The translations under genes and the position numbers were made by a program. A stretch of DNA of 64,000 bases. It comes from Fumia xinanensis. Its GTDB lineage: Bacteria; Bacillota; Clostridia; Oscillospirales; Ruminococcaceae. The notes under the pieces are model-generated. The model was not told where the DNA came from, did no database searches, and was given only the letters and a program-made list of their open reading frames with translations. Shown here in pieces: positions 7,514 to 16,810 of this stretch (within the stretch, counting starts at the first letter, position 1; each line of letters opens with the position of its first letter). The stretch is from contig NZ_JACRSV010000001.1 in the NCBI RefSeq assembly GCF_014384905.1, positions 62,001 through 126,000 of the forward strand. The letters are read 5' to 3'.

Positions 7514-7626
7514 GGAGAAAACTCCCGGAAAACGACCCTCTGTGGCCGTTTGTGCCGGTACGTGAGAAAATTTATTTGCAGGGCGCAGGTGTGACGCGCG
7601 CTCTGGCTTAAGGAGTGCAACAATCA

Positions 7627-9270
7627 GTGATTAACGGAAGTTTGTTGAGGGATGCCATCGTATCCGCGGCTTACGATATCCAAAACCAGAAGCAGAAGGT
7701 GGATGAGCTCAATGTGTTCCCTGTCCCCGATGGCGACACCGGAACCAACATGTCTATGACCATCGGCGCGTCGGTGAAAGAACTGGAACTGTTAAAGGAG
7801 CCCACCGTGGAGGAGACGGCCAAAACCGCGGCCTCCGCTCTGTTAAGAGGGGCGAGAGGAAACTCCGGCGTTATCCTTTCTCTGCTGTTTCGCGGGTTTG
7901 CAAACGGCCTCAAGGGAAAGACGGAGGCCAATGGCGTCGATTTGGCAGAAGCGCTGACTTCCGGTGTGGAAGCGGCCTATAAGGCGGTAATGAAGCCCAC
8001 CGAGGGCACCATCCTCACCGTCGCCCGGGTGGCGGCGGAAAAAGGACGGGAAACTGCTTTGCAAACAAACGATGCGCTGGAAGTATTTGAAGCCATCGTC
8101 AACCAGGCGGAAGCTACATTGGAGGAAACGCCAGAAATGCTGCCGGTTTTGAAAAAAGCAGGCGTCGTCGACGCGGGAGGCAAGGGCTTTACGGTTATTT
8201 TTACCGCTATGCTCCGGGTGTTCCAGGGCGGCGAGGTTGTGAAACCCTCGGGCGGCGCACCGGCGAAACCGGCTCAAGTGAAGCGCACTGCTGTCGCCGA
8301 AGCCAGCGGCGACATCAAGTTTGCCTACTGCACCGAATATATTGTCAACAAAAAGAAAAACGCTGATAATCCGCTGAAACTCCGGGCGTATCTGGAATCC
8401 ATCGGCGACTGCGTCGTGGTGGTGGACGACGAGGAGATTATCAAGGTCCACGTCCACAGCAATCATCCCGGGGACGCTATTGAGGAAGCTCTCAAGTTCG
8501 GCATGCTCACCAACTTAAAGATTGAAAACATGAAAGAACAGCATTCTGCTCAGGTTTTGGAGGCGGAACAGCTGGAGGAAGACGACACCTATCAGCCCGT
8601 GGATCCGGAGATGCCCTACGGCTTTGTGGCGGTGGCGGCAGGCGCTGGGATGCAGGCCCTGTTTCAGGATTTGGGCGTGAATAATATCGTCACCGGCGGA
8701 CAGACCATGAATCCCAGCACCGAAGACATTTTAAAGGCCATCCACGCCACTCCGGCGGAGACGGTTTTCGTCCTGCCCAACAACAAAAATATCATTATGG
8801 CAGCGGAACAGGCCATAAAACTGGCCGACCGGCGCGTCTGTGTCTTGCAGACGCGGACCATTCCTCAGGGAATTTCCGCTATGCTCGCCTTTGACCCCGA
8901 TGTGAGCTTCAGCGAAAACCGGGTCAATATGACAAAGGCGCTGGACAAAGTCCAGACGGGACAAATCACTTTTGCCGCGAGGGACAGCGACTTTGACGGC
9001 CACAATATCAAGGCCGGGGAACTGCTGGCTATGGAAAACGGCAAGCTTTCATTCGTTGATAAGGATCTGAACAGGGTTCTTTTGAAGCTCACCAAGTCTA
9101 TGGTGAGAAAGGACAGCAGCTTTGTCACGGTGCTCTACGGCGCGGATATTTCCGACGATCAGGCGGCAGAGGCCTACGAGCTGCTTCGCTCGAAACTCAG
9201 CGACAACGTTGAAATCAATCTGATCAACGGCGGACAGCCTGTATACTATTATATCGTTTCGGTAGAGTAG
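7627..9270 (+). CDS. fakA: DAK2-domain fatty acid kinase subunit FakA
   Basis: FakA phosphorylates fatty acids presented by a FakB (DegV) partner, feeding them to phospholipid synthesis. The N-terminal DAK2 domain has the metal/ATP motif NVFPVPDGDTGTNM (about residues 26-39) and RGARGNSGVILS. A middle domain and a C-terminal DegV-like domain complete the usual length of about 550 residues. I prefer GTG 7627 because it gives the family N-terminus INGSLLRDA, with AAGGAG 11 bases upstream. GTG 7615 overlaps that AAGGAG. No fakB is nearby. It is cotranscribed with asp23 and probably recG. Confidence 0.9.
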   Translation: MINGSLLRDAIVSAAYDIQNQKQKVDELNVFPVPDGDTGTNMSMTIGASVKELELLKEPTVEETAKTAASALLRGARGNSGVILSLLFRGFANGLKGKTEANGVDLAEALTSGVEAAYKAVMKPTEGTILTVARVAAEKGRETALQTNDALEVFEAIVNQAEATLEETPEMLPVLKKAGVVDAGGKGFTVIFTAMLRVFQGGEVVKPSGGAPAKPAQVKRTAVAEASGDIKFAYCTEYIVNKKKNADNPLKLRAYLESIGDCVVVVDDEEIIKVHVHSNHPGDAIEEALKFGMLTNLKIENMKEQHSAQVLEAEQLEEDDTYQPVDPEMPYGFVAVAAGAGMQALFQDLGVNNIVTGGQTMNPSTEDILKAIHATPAETVFVLPNNKNIIMAAEQAIKLADRRVCVLQTRTIPQGISAMLAFDPDVSFSENRVNMTKALDKVQTGQITFAARDSDFDGHNIKAGELLAMENGKLSFVDKDLNRVLLKLTKSMVRKDSSFVTVLYGADISDDQAAEAYELLRSKLSDNVEINLINGGQPVYYYIVSVE

Positions 9271-9344
9271 AAAATAAAAACGCAGGATGATAGGGGCGTG
9301 GGGGGAACCTCACGCCTATTATTGTGGGGAAAGGAGGGAGCAAA

Positions 9345-11384
9345 GTGGCTTTTCATCTCAATGATCCAGTGACGGCTTTAAAAAACGTGGGCGGTAAGCG
9401 GGAAAAGCTCTATGAAAAGCTGGGCGTCCGGACGGTTGGGAATTTGCTGCGGTTTTATCCCCGAAGTTATGTCGATTACACCAGCCCCAAACTGGCGGCG
9501 GAGTGCGTTCCGGGGGAACCTGCTGTCATCGAAGCGAAAGTACTGAAAAAACTCACTCCCGCTCCCATTCGGAAAAATATGGTGCTTTATAAGCTGCTTT
9601 TAACCGACGGGCTTTCCAACGTGATGCTCACCATTTTCAACAACGAGTACGCCTATTACGACATGAAAGTGGGGGAGACCTACCTTTTTCACGGGAAGTT
9701 TTCCACCATGGGCGGCAACTATCAGCTGACTCTCAGTTCCTTCATCCGCGCCGAGGACGGGGAAGTCATGCGGCCCGTTTACAATTTGACGGAGGGCCTT
9801 TCAAACGGAATGGTTGTCAACAACGTCAAAGAAGCGGTTGCAAACTGGGGAAGACTTTTAGAGGATATTCTGCCTCAGGAAGTGGCGGCCCGACATTCGC
9901 TGATGCCTTTTGAGGAGGCGGTGCGGACGATCCATTTCCCATCAGGGAAGGACGCTTACGACAGGGCGCGGTACCGGCTGGCTTTTGAGGAGCTGTTTTT
10001 GCTGAGCATGTCCCTCCTGCTCTTAAAAGGGCGGGATAAGGGCAGTACAGAGGTGCAGATTAAAGACCCTGACATGGGGCCTTTTTACGCTTCGCTGCCC
10101 TTTGAGCTGACTGGGGCGCAGAAGCGCGCCATTGGGGAAATTCTCTCCGATATGTCAGGACAAGTTCCCATGAACCGGTTGTTGCAGGGTGATGTGGGTT
10201 CCGGCAAGACTATGGTAGCGGCGGCCGGGTGCTTCGCGGCGTTTAAAGGAGGTTTTCAATCAGCCATTATGGCTCCCACCGAGATTTTAGCTTCCCAGCA
10301 TGAGGCCACGCTCAAAAAGACGCTGGAGCCGCTGGAGATGAAGGTGTGCCTGCTTACGGGTTCTCTCACCAAGAAGCAAAAAGACGCTTTACGGGCAGAA
10401 ATTGCTGCCGGAACATATGATGTAGTCGTGGGAACCCACGCTCTGGTGCAAAAGGACACCGTTTTTCAACGTCTAGGGTTCATTGTCACCGACGAACAGC
10501 ACCGGTTCGGTGTCCGGCAGCGGGGAGAGCTTGTGAAAAAAGGAGAACGGCCTCATCATCTGGTCATGTCGGCCACGCCCATTCCCCGGACTCTGGCCCT
10601 AATTGTTTACGGGGACTTAGATATTTCCGTCCTCGACGAACTTCCTAAAGGCCGACAAAAGGTGGAGACTTTTACCGTTCATTCTGACAAGAGGAAAAGG
10701 GCGCTGGGGTTTATCAAAAAAGAGCTGGAAGCCGGGCATCAGGGATACATCGTCTGCCCTCTTATCGAGGACAGCGATTCGGAGCTCATGGCGGCGGTTC
10801 GGTATGAGAAGATCATTCAGACAAACTATTTTCCCGAATACAAGGTTGCTTTGCTCCACGGGCGGCTCAAGAGCGACGAAAAGGACCAGATCATGAACGC
10901 TTTCAAGGAGGGAAAAATCCATCTTCTCGTTTCCACCACAGTGGTGGAGGTGGGGGTGGACGTTCCCAACGCCACCATTATGATGATTGAGAACGCTGAG
11001 CGGTTCGGACTGTCCCAGCTCCACCAGCTGCGGGGCAGGGTGGGAAGAGGCAACGCCCAGTCCTACTGTATCCTCGTCTCAGACAACGAGGGAGAGGAAA
11101 ACCGCAGGCGGCTTCAGGTAATGAAGGAGACTTCCGACGGCTTTGTCATCGCCAAGGAGGATTTGAAGCTCCGCGGGGCGGGGGATTTCTTCGGCGACCG
11201 GCAGCACGGGCTGCCCCAGCTGGGTATCGCCGACCTATTAGAGGACAGCGCTTTGTTTCGGACGGCACAAGGGGAGGCTAAGGCACTGCTGGAGCGGGAT
11301 CCCGGCCTGGAACAGCCGGAGCAGATGCGTTTGCGGCTGTATATGGATGAAATCTTTGGCAATAATGACAGTGGACTGAACTAG
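9345..11384 (+). CDS. recG: ATP-dependent DNA helicase RecG
   Basis: RecG drives fork reversal and branch migration during replication restart. The N-terminal wedge (OB-fold) domain is followed by two helicase lobes, with Walker A GDVGSGKT near residue 282, the DEQH box near 382, and QLRGRVGRG in motif VI. At 679 residues it has the normal length. The start is GTG 9345 with AAAGGAGG upstream; a GTG at 9324 precedes that site and is unlikely. The fakA-recG spacer holds a G-rich hairpin (about 9290-9320) without a clear T run. murC follows after about 100 bases. Confidence 0.95.
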   Translation: MAFHLNDPVTALKNVGGKREKLYEKLGVRTVGNLLRFYPRSYVDYTSPKLAAECVPGEPAVIEAKVLKKLTPAPIRKNMVLYKLLLTDGLSNVMLTIFNNEYAYYDMKVGETYLFHGKFSTMGGNYQLTLSSFIRAEDGEVMRPVYNLTEGLSNGMVVNNVKEAVANWGRLLEDILPQEVAARHSLMPFEEAVRTIHFPSGKDAYDRARYRLAFEELFLLSMSLLLLKGRDKGSTEVQIKDPDMGPFYASLPFELTGAQKRAIGEILSDMSGQVPMNRLLQGDVGSGKTMVAAAGCFAAFKGGFQSAIMAPTEILASQHEATLKKTLEPLEMKVCLLTGSLTKKQKDALRAEIAAGTYDVVVGTHALVQKDTVFQRLGFIVTDEQHRFGVRQRGELVKKGERPHHLVMSATPIPRTLALIVYGDLDISVLDELPKGRQKVETFTVHSDKRKRALGFIKKELEAGHQGYIVCPLIEDSDSELMAAVRYEKIIQTNYFPEYKVALLHGRLKSDEKDQIMNAFKEGKIHLLVSTTVVEVGVDVPNATIMMIENAERFGLSQLHQLRGRVGRGNAQSYCILVSDNEGEENRRRLQVMKETSDGFVIAKEDLKLRGAGDFFGDRQHGLPQLGIADLLEDSALFRTAQGEAKALLERDPGLEQPEQMRLRLYMDEIFGNNDSGLN

Positions 11385-11487
11385 TTCCTTTACGATAAAA
11401 TAGGAGAGGTAAACGCATTTCATCCGTCGTTCAGGCCACTCATTTCACATAGATCAGATTGATCCTAGAGAATCGGAGGGCATCTTT

Positions 11488-12852
11488 ATGCTTTTAGACA
11501 ACAAAAAACATATTCACTTTATCGGCATCGGCGGCTCCGGCATGTTTCCGATTGCCCAGATCCTCCACAGCGAGGGGTACTACATTACAGGCTCCGATAA
11601 CAACGAGACAGACACCCTGAAGCTGGTTCGGGGATTGGGAATCCCCGTCACCTTGGGACAGAAGGCGGAGAATATCGAAGGAGCCGATCTGATCATCCAT
11701 ACGGCGGCCATTATGGACGACAACCCCGAGCTGATCGCGGCCAGACAAAGCGGCTTGCCGGTGGCGGAGAGAAGCGTCATTTTAGGCGAGCTGACCGCTA
11801 TGTATCCCAATACCCTCTGCGTCAGCGGCACCCACGGAAAAACGACTACATCCTCTATGCTGACCCAGATTTTGCTGGATGCGGGAGCCGACCCAACCTG
11901 CGTCATCGGCGGTAAGCTGCCATCCATCGGCGGGAACGGCCGGGTGGGCAAGAGCAAGAACATGGTGTGTGAAGCCTGCGAATTTGTCGACACTTTTTTG
12001 AAACTGTACCCGGATGTCTCGATTATCCTCAATATCGACGAGGACCATCTGGACTATTTTAAGACCTTAGATAACATTATCGCATCATTCCGGAAATTCG
12101 CAGAAAAGACCACCAAGCTTTTGATTGTGAACGGTGATGACCGCAACACCTTGAAAGCGGTGGAGGGACTGAGCCATCGTATCGTCACCTTCGGGTTCTC
12201 CAGCATCAACGACTATTATCCCGCCAACATTGAGCACCTGGGCGGAGTCGATATGCAGTTCGATTTGATGCATGGTGAGGAAAACTTGGGCACGATGCCC
12301 GTTCACGTGCCCGGTGACCACAATATCTTAAACGCCATTGCCGCCTGTGCTGCGGCTATTGCAACCGGCATTTCGCCGGAGGACTGCTCCAAGGGACTCG
12401 ACTCTTTTCACGGAGCTGGCCGGCGGTTCGAGGTGCTAGCTAAAATAAACGGTATCACTGTTGCCGACGATTACGCCCATCATCCAACCGAGATCGAGGC
12501 CACGCTCAAGGCGGCAAAAGCATTGCCATTCAAACGGGTATGGGCGGTGCATCAGCCATTTACCTATTCCCGTACGGCCATGCTTTTAGATGACTTTGCC
12601 CGGGTACTGCAAATCGCCGACAAGGTGGTTCTATCGGAGATTATGGGTTCCAGGGAGAAAAATACCTACAATATTTACGCGAGTCAGCTGGCTGAGAAGA
12701 TCCCCGGCTGCCAGTGGTTCCCCACCTTTGAAGAAATCGCCGATTACGTAGCGGAGAACGCCGAGGAGGGGGATTTAATTATCACCCTGGGCTGCGGCGA
12801 TGTGTATAAGGCGGCAAAGATGATTATCAAAAATTTGGAAAAGCGCAAATAA
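11488..12852 (+). CDS. murC: UDP-N-acetylmuramate--L-alanine ligase
   Basis: MurC adds the first residue, L-alanine, to UDP-MurNAc in the cytoplasm. The N-terminal Rossmann domain has GIGGSGM (residues 11-17). The central domain has the ATP loop GTHGKTTTSS near 112 and the metal-binding ENID-like region around the NIDEDHLDYF segment. The C-terminal domain has ADDYAHHPTEIEAT, which is diagnostic of MurC. The length of 454 residues is typical. GGAGGG lies before the ATG, and a strong terminator follows. Confidence 0.95.
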   Translation: MLLDNKKHIHFIGIGGSGMFPIAQILHSEGYYITGSDNNETDTLKLVRGLGIPVTLGQKAENIEGADLIIHTAAIMDDNPELIAARQSGLPVAERSVILGELTAMYPNTLCVSGTHGKTTTSSMLTQILLDAGADPTCVIGGKLPSIGGNGRVGKSKNMVCEACEFVDTFLKLYPDVSIILNIDEDHLDYFKTLDNIIASFRKFAEKTTKLLIVNGDDRNTLKAVEGLSHRIVTFGFSSINDYYPANIEHLGGVDMQFDLMHGEENLGTMPVHVPGDHNILNAIAACAAAIATGISPEDCSKGLDSFHGAGRRFEVLAKINGITVADDYAHHPTEIEATLKAAKALPFKRVWAVHQPFTYSRTAMLLDDFARVLQIADKVVLSEIMGSREKNTYNIYASQLAEKIPGCQWFPTFEEIADYVAENAEEGDLIITLGCGDVYKAAKMIIKNLEKRK

Positions 12853-12856
12853 AAAA

Positions 12857-12881
12857 GCGGGAGCATATGCTCCCGCTTTTT
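12857..12881 (+). terminator. Terminator after murC
   Basis: A 20-bp perfect palindrome (GCGGGAGCAT and its complement, 12857-12876) is followed by TTTTT. An A run precedes it, so it may serve both strands. Confidence 0.88.
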
Positions 12882-12923
12882 GTTTTAGAAACGAACGCCC
12901 CGACTTTAAAGTGAGGCATTCGT

Positions 12924-13127
12924 TTACATCAATCCGCAGTCGTCGTAGTCCTTCCATTTTTCCCGGTAAGCCCGTTCGCTGAAAAAGCGGTAAACGAGGT
13001 AAGCCATGCCGGTGAGCAGGGTCAGAACCCCAAGAATCAGGGACACTGTAGACATTTTAGTGAGTTTTCGAAGCAGGGATTCATTTTTTTGTGCTGTCTG
13101 CTGATTTTCATTTTTTCTTGCAGCCAT
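12924..13127 (-). CDS. Small single-pass membrane protein (67 aa)
   Basis: A polar, lysine/asparagine-rich head of about 25 residues precedes one membrane helix (about 26-47) and a charged tail ending in DYDDCGLM. I do not recognise a family. ATG 13127 is chosen because AAAGGA lies nine bases upstream. An imperfect hairpin at about 12891-12922 could end the transcript. It is downstream of the ttcA-like gene on the same strand, 70 bases away. Confidence 0.6.
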   Translation of the reverse strand: MAARKNENQQTAQKNESLLRKLTKMSTVSLILGVLTLLTGMAYLVYRFFSERAYREKWKDYDDCGLM

Positions 13128-13197
13128 TTTATCGCATCCTTTCCGGTTTTGTTCCTCTCTCATGGGCTTTAACGCATTCATCATATCGGAGTTTCCC

Positions 13198-13947
13198 TCA
13201 TTTGTCAACTTTTTGGCGGGCACTTTTTCCGGTGTATCCCCATCCGTCGATACCGCTTCTGCGCAAGGCACCGAACAGCCGGTATGTAAAACCGCCGTTT
13301 TGTTTTTCCTGCTCTAACAGAAATTCCTTCATCTGCTGGCGGGAGGTATGCCCGTCGGCGGGACATTTGCTTTTCACAATGGGGAGCCCACATTTGGCAG
13401 CCGCCTTGCGAACCTCTTTTTCCGGGGCGAACACCAGGGGACGGATCATCCATAAGTCTTTGCGGGACAAATAAGATTTTGGAGAAAAGCAGCCGACCCG
13501 GCCCTCGTTAAAAAGATTCATCATAAAAGTTTCCACTACATCATCATAGTGGTGTCCCAACGCAATTTTGTTGCAGCCCATTTCAATGGCGGCGTCGTGA
13601 AGAGCGCCGCGGCGCATCCGGGCGCAGAGGCTACAGGGATTCGGTTCCTTTCGGATGTCAAAGACGATTTGGCCGATGTCGGTGGGCTTTAGATAATAAA
13701 GGATGCCCATTTCTTCGCACAATTCCCGGACCGGTTCATAATTTCCGGAAACACCGTTAAACTGTGGATCTAATGTGATAGCCACCAAATCGTAGTCGAT
13801 ACCGATAAATCGTTTCAGGAGATGAAGCCCCCGGAGCAGTACCATAGAGTCCTTGCCGCCAGAAACACCTACTGCGATTTTATCGCCGTCCTGAATAAGG
13901 TCAAATTCCTGGATGGCTTTTCTCATATATCCTAAAATCCTCTGCAC
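13198..13947 (-). CDS. ttcA: TtcA-type tRNA 2-thiocytidine synthetase
   Basis: This is an ATP-dependent PP-loop enzyme of the family that thiolates cytidine 32 of tRNAs. The PP-loop SGGKDS is at about residues 30-35. The cluster-ligand pair CSLCARMRRG lies near 108, GHHYDD near 132, and a third conserved cysteine is in VKSKCPADG. The three cysteines fit an iron-sulfur TtcA rather than TilS, which lacks them. The start is GTG 13947, five bases after AGGAGG. Its own promoter lies at 13986-14014. The exact tRNA target is inferred from the family. Confidence 0.82.
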   Translation of the reverse strand: MQRILGYMRKAIQEFDLIQDGDKIAVGVSGGKDSMVLLRGLHLLKRFIGIDYDLVAITLDPQFNGVSGNYEPVRELCEEMGILYYLKPTDIGQIVFDIRKEPNPCSLCARMRRGALHDAAIEMGCNKIALGHHYDDVVETFMMNLFNEGRVGCFSPKSYLSRKDLWMIRPLVFAPEKEVRKAAAKCGLPIVKSKCPADGHTSRQQMKEFLLEQEKQNGGFTYRLFGALRRSGIDGWGYTGKSARQKVDK

Positions 13948-13985
13948 GATGTCCTCCTGGTGATAAAATCAATTGATTGACAACG

Positions 13986-14014
13986 ATTATACATCATTTT
14001 AGCAGGGATTACAA
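13986..14014 (-). promoter_or_regulatory. Promoter of the ttcA-like gene
   Basis: On the minus strand TTGTAA (14009-14014), 17 bases, TATAAT (13986-13991), about 40 bases before the GTG start. Confidence 0.7.
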
Positions 14015-14053
14015 CTGAAAAATATCGGGAATATTTTGAAGGAACTTTGAATT

Positions 14054-15184
14054 TTAGGAGGCGTCTGCCAGAATTTTAAGCTGAGTGCCGGGATAGTAGT
14101 GGGCAAGGATTTCCTGATAGGTTTTGCCTTCCTTGGCCATGTCGTTTGCTCCGTACTGACTCATGCCGACTCCATGGCCGTAGCCGTATGTGATGAAAGA
14201 AAGACTGTCTTCAGTTGTCTCAACACTGAAGTTGGCGGAGGGAAGGTCAAACCAGGTGCGGATGTCTCGGCCACTCACTTTGACGCTGCCCACCGTCGCG
14301 TCCAGCACGGTGCCGGAGTCGGAGCGGGAACCAATTTGAATCCATCCGTTGATATTTCCGGATAGATCGGTATCTTTGCAGTTTGCTTCCAGTATGGATC
14401 GGGATTCCTTTTCGGTAAAACTGGAAATGGTTTTACATTTGTCGTTGTTCCGGTCTATGGAACTGTCCACTGGGACGAGATAGGGGATTTCTTTGCCCCA
14501 AACTGTCTGGGCGGATTCGGTTTTGCCAGAAGAGATGGAGTGAAAAGCGGCCGCAATGGGCTCTTCCTCGTAGACGAGTATTTGGCTAATAACAGTGTTT
14601 ACCGCATCAGCAATTTTCTTTTCCTGCGTATCAAAATTGGCACCAAAGCGTTTTTCCCGCTGCTTTTTCGAGAGGTAGGCCTGAAAATGGGCAGGATCAG
14701 TGGAAAGGTAGGCGCCCTTCAGGGAATCATCTGGATTTTTCAGCTGGAGGCCGATCTGCCGTAAGGCGTAGCTATGGGCTGCTACCGCTTGGGCTTTGAG
14801 GGCCTCCGGCTCAAAGGACGCGGGCATCTCCGCCGCTACCACGCCGGTAATGTATTCCTCAGGAGACAATTCCAATACCTTACCGCTATCTTTGTCCAGC
14901 ACTTTGTAGACCGAAGGAAGGGTTAGGGAAGAGGTGGAGGCTTCTGGTGTTTTTGGGGCTTCCTGTCCGGCGGAATCGGTTGGATGGACAAATGATGTAC
15001 CGCTTTCGGGGGAAGGTTTACTGAAAGCCGGAGAGTTTGTCCCTTCAAAACGGAAAGAAAAAGCGGGGGTAGAACTCGGGTTAAAAAAAGCCTCGCCGTA
15101 AACTTGCTGCTGCATCAGTGAGGCGGCGGGAAGCAGGATAAACGCCCCGCAGAATATCAGTACCTTCCATAGTTTGCGCTTCAT
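14054..15184 (-). CDS. spoIID: Stage II sporulation protein D
   Basis: SpoIID is a lytic transglycosylase that cleaves denuded glycan strands during engulfment, in partnership with SpoIIP. An N-terminal membrane helix (about 5-25) and a low-complexity serine/proline linker precede the catalytic domain. That domain carries EYITGVVAAEMPASF with the catalytic glutamate, then LKAQAVAAHSYAL, and the C-terminal YGYGHGVGMSQYGA. AAGGAGGGC precedes the ATG at 15184. Length (376 residues) is normal. Expression from sigma-E is expected from the family, but I could not fix a convincing promoter. Confidence 0.94.
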   Translation of the reverse strand: MKRKLWKVLIFCGAFILLPAASLMQQQVYGEAFFNPSSTPAFSFRFEGTNSPAFSKPSPESGTSFVHPTDSAGQEAPKTPEASTSSLTLPSVYKVLDKDSGKVLELSPEEYITGVVAAEMPASFEPEALKAQAVAAHSYALRQIGLQLKNPDDSLKGAYLSTDPAHFQAYLSKKQREKRFGANFDTQEKKIADAVNTVISQILVYEEEPIAAAFHSISSGKTESAQTVWGKEIPYLVPVDSSIDRNNDKCKTISSFTEKESRSILEANCKDTDLSGNINGWIQIGSRSDSGTVLDATVGSVKVSGRDIRTWFDLPSANFSVETTEDSLSFITYGYGHGVGMSQYGANDMAKEGKTYQEILAHYYPGTQLKILADAS

Positions 15185-15247
15185 AGAAAAGCCCTCCTTT
15201 TCGACCGCGAGGTCTTTTAATAGTTTGTGAATCCCTGAGAGTTTGTA

Positions 15248-15276
15248 TTGACTTTGAGGCTGTGGCGATATACAAT
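15248..15276 (+). promoter_or_regulatory. Promoter of the citrate synthase gene
   Basis: TTGACT (15248-15253), 17 bases, TACAAT (15271-15276). This predicts a leader of about 140 nt before the ATG at 15421. Confidence 0.7.
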
Positions 15277-15309
15277 AAAACTATCTATATTGTAATGGAA
15301 AAAAGTGCA

Positions 15310-15391
15310 TCGCATCGTCATATGATAAAAAATAGGATCCTTTATTTTGCAGCAAAATAAAACGTTGGCTGCAGCTGAGAGGGCGATGCGA
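15310..15391 (+). promoter_or_regulatory. Palindromic, structured leader of citrate synthase
   Basis: Inside the predicted leader is a perfect inverted repeat, TTATTTTGC-A-GCAAAATAA (15342-15360). It is enclosed by TCGCATCG (15310-15317) and CGATGCGA (15384-15391), which also pair. No T run follows, so it is not an ordinary terminator. It could be a repressor operator downstream of the promoter or a cis-acting RNA. Confidence 0.5.
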
Positions 15392-15420
15392 CAATTTGAA
15401 AAGAGAAAGGTGATGCAGGT

Positions 15421-16779
15421 ATGGCAGGCGGATTCGTCAAAAAGGAATCTCTCAACACATTATTCGAGGAGTTCAAGAAATATAACTATATCGACCCTGC
15501 GCTGAACGAAAAGTACGATGTCAAAAGAGGGCTGCGCAACAGCGACGGCACCGGTGTTTTAGCGGGACTGACCCAGATTTGTAACGTACACGGCTATGTG
15601 ATTAACGAGGGGGAGAAGCAGCCGGTGGACGGTGAACTGACCTTTCGTGGTGTCAATATTCGTGACTTGGTCAGTGCCTGCAATGAAGAGCAGCGCTTTG
15701 GATATGAGGAAGTGGCGTATCTGCTGCTGTTCGGAAGCCTTCCCGACAAAAAACAGTTGGAATTTTTTAAGATGGTCCTGTCCCAGGCCCGGACTTTGCC
15801 CACAGATTTTATTCAGGATATGGTTATCAAGGCTCCTTCCAAAGACATCATGAATAAAATGGGACGGAGTATTCTCGCCCTCTATTCCTACGACGATTTT
15901 GCCGATGAGAACACCTTGGAAGGGGAACTGAAAAAGGCTCTTTACATTATCGCCAGGATGCCAGTCATCATGGTCAACTCTTATCAGGCGAAAATCGGGC
16001 ATTACGACAACGCTTCTACATACTATCATCCCCTGCGCCCGGAAGAGAGCATGGCGGAGAGCATCCTGTCCACTTTGCGCCCAACTCGGGAATACACCAA
16101 AGACGAGGCACTGCTTCTCGACACCTGCCTGATGCTTCACGCGGAGCACGGCGGCGGAAACAACTCCACCTTTGTCTGCCGGGCGCTGACTTCTTCGGGT
16201 ACCGATGCCTATTCCGCTTATTCGGGGGCAATCGGCTCACTGAAAGGTTTTCGCCACGGCGGCGCCAACATCAAAGTCGTCCAGATGTTTGAAGAAATCA
16301 AACGGGGCGTCAAGCACTGGGAGAGCGATGAGGAAGTCAAGGATTTCCTTCGTCAGATTATGGATAAGAAAAAGGGCGATGGCACTGGCCTCATCTACGG
16401 CATGGGCCACGCGGTCTATACCCTTTCCGATCCTCGCGCGGTCATCCTGCGGGACAGCGCCCAGAAACTGGCGGAGAAAGAGGGCATGCTGGATGAATTT
16501 GAGCTTTTAAAGAGCGTCGAGCGGCTGGCCCCCGAGGTGTTCCTGGAGAAAAAAGGAGACGGAAAAGTGGTTTCCGCCAATGTGGACTTTTATTCCGGCT
16601 TTGTATACCGGATGCTCAAAATTCCGGTGGAACTGTATACCCCTCTCTTTGCGGTTTCCCGCATGAGCGGCTGGTGCGCCCATCGCATCGAGGAGTTTAT
16701 GACTTGCTCCAGAATCATCCGTCCCGCCTATAAGTCCATTGTAAAAAAGAAACTGTATACACCTATCAGTGAAAGATAG
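15421..16779 (+). CDS. gltA: Citrate synthase (452 aa)
   Basis: This enzyme condenses oxaloacetate with acetyl-CoA to citrate. Family motifs are HAEHGGGNNSTF, FRHGGANIKV and GMGHAVYTLSDPRA, which carry the catalytic histidines and arginines of the Si-type fold. The final aspartate lies in ANVDFYSGFVYRML. Length is near that of the clostridial citrate/2-methylcitrate synthase group. AAAGG lies ten bases before ATG 15421. Substrate preference (citrate or 2-methylcitrate) is not settled by sequence. The lipoprotein and response-regulator genes follow with short gaps and may be cotranscribed. Confidence 0.93.
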   Translation: MAGGFVKKESLNTLFEEFKKYNYIDPALNEKYDVKRGLRNSDGTGVLAGLTQICNVHGYVINEGEKQPVDGELTFRGVNIRDLVSACNEEQRFGYEEVAYLLLFGSLPDKKQLEFFKMVLSQARTLPTDFIQDMVIKAPSKDIMNKMGRSILALYSYDDFADENTLEGELKKALYIIARMPVIMVNSYQAKIGHYDNASTYYHPLRPEESMAESILSTLRPTREYTKDEALLLDTCLMLHAEHGGGNNSTFVCRALTSSGTDAYSAYSGAIGSLKGFRHGGANIKVVQMFEEIKRGVKHWESDEEVKDFLRQIMDKKKGDGTGLIYGMGHAVYTLSDPRAVILRDSAQKLAEKEGMLDEFELLKSVERLAPEVFLEKKGDGKVVSANVDFYSGFVYRMLKIPVELYTPLFAVSRMSGWCAHRIEEFMTCSRIIRPAYKSIVKKKLYTPISER

Positions 16780-16810
16780 ATTTTGGTTAAACCTAACGGG
16801 GAGTGAATCC

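Noticed and set aside
7615..7626. GTG 7615 as the fakA start
   Set aside because: It overlaps the AAGGAG ribosome site. GTG 7627 gives the family N-terminus and better spacing.
15185..15300. Sigma-E promoter of spoIID
   Set aside because: Candidate ATAT and ATACA elements are three bases off the usual spacing, so I could not support it.
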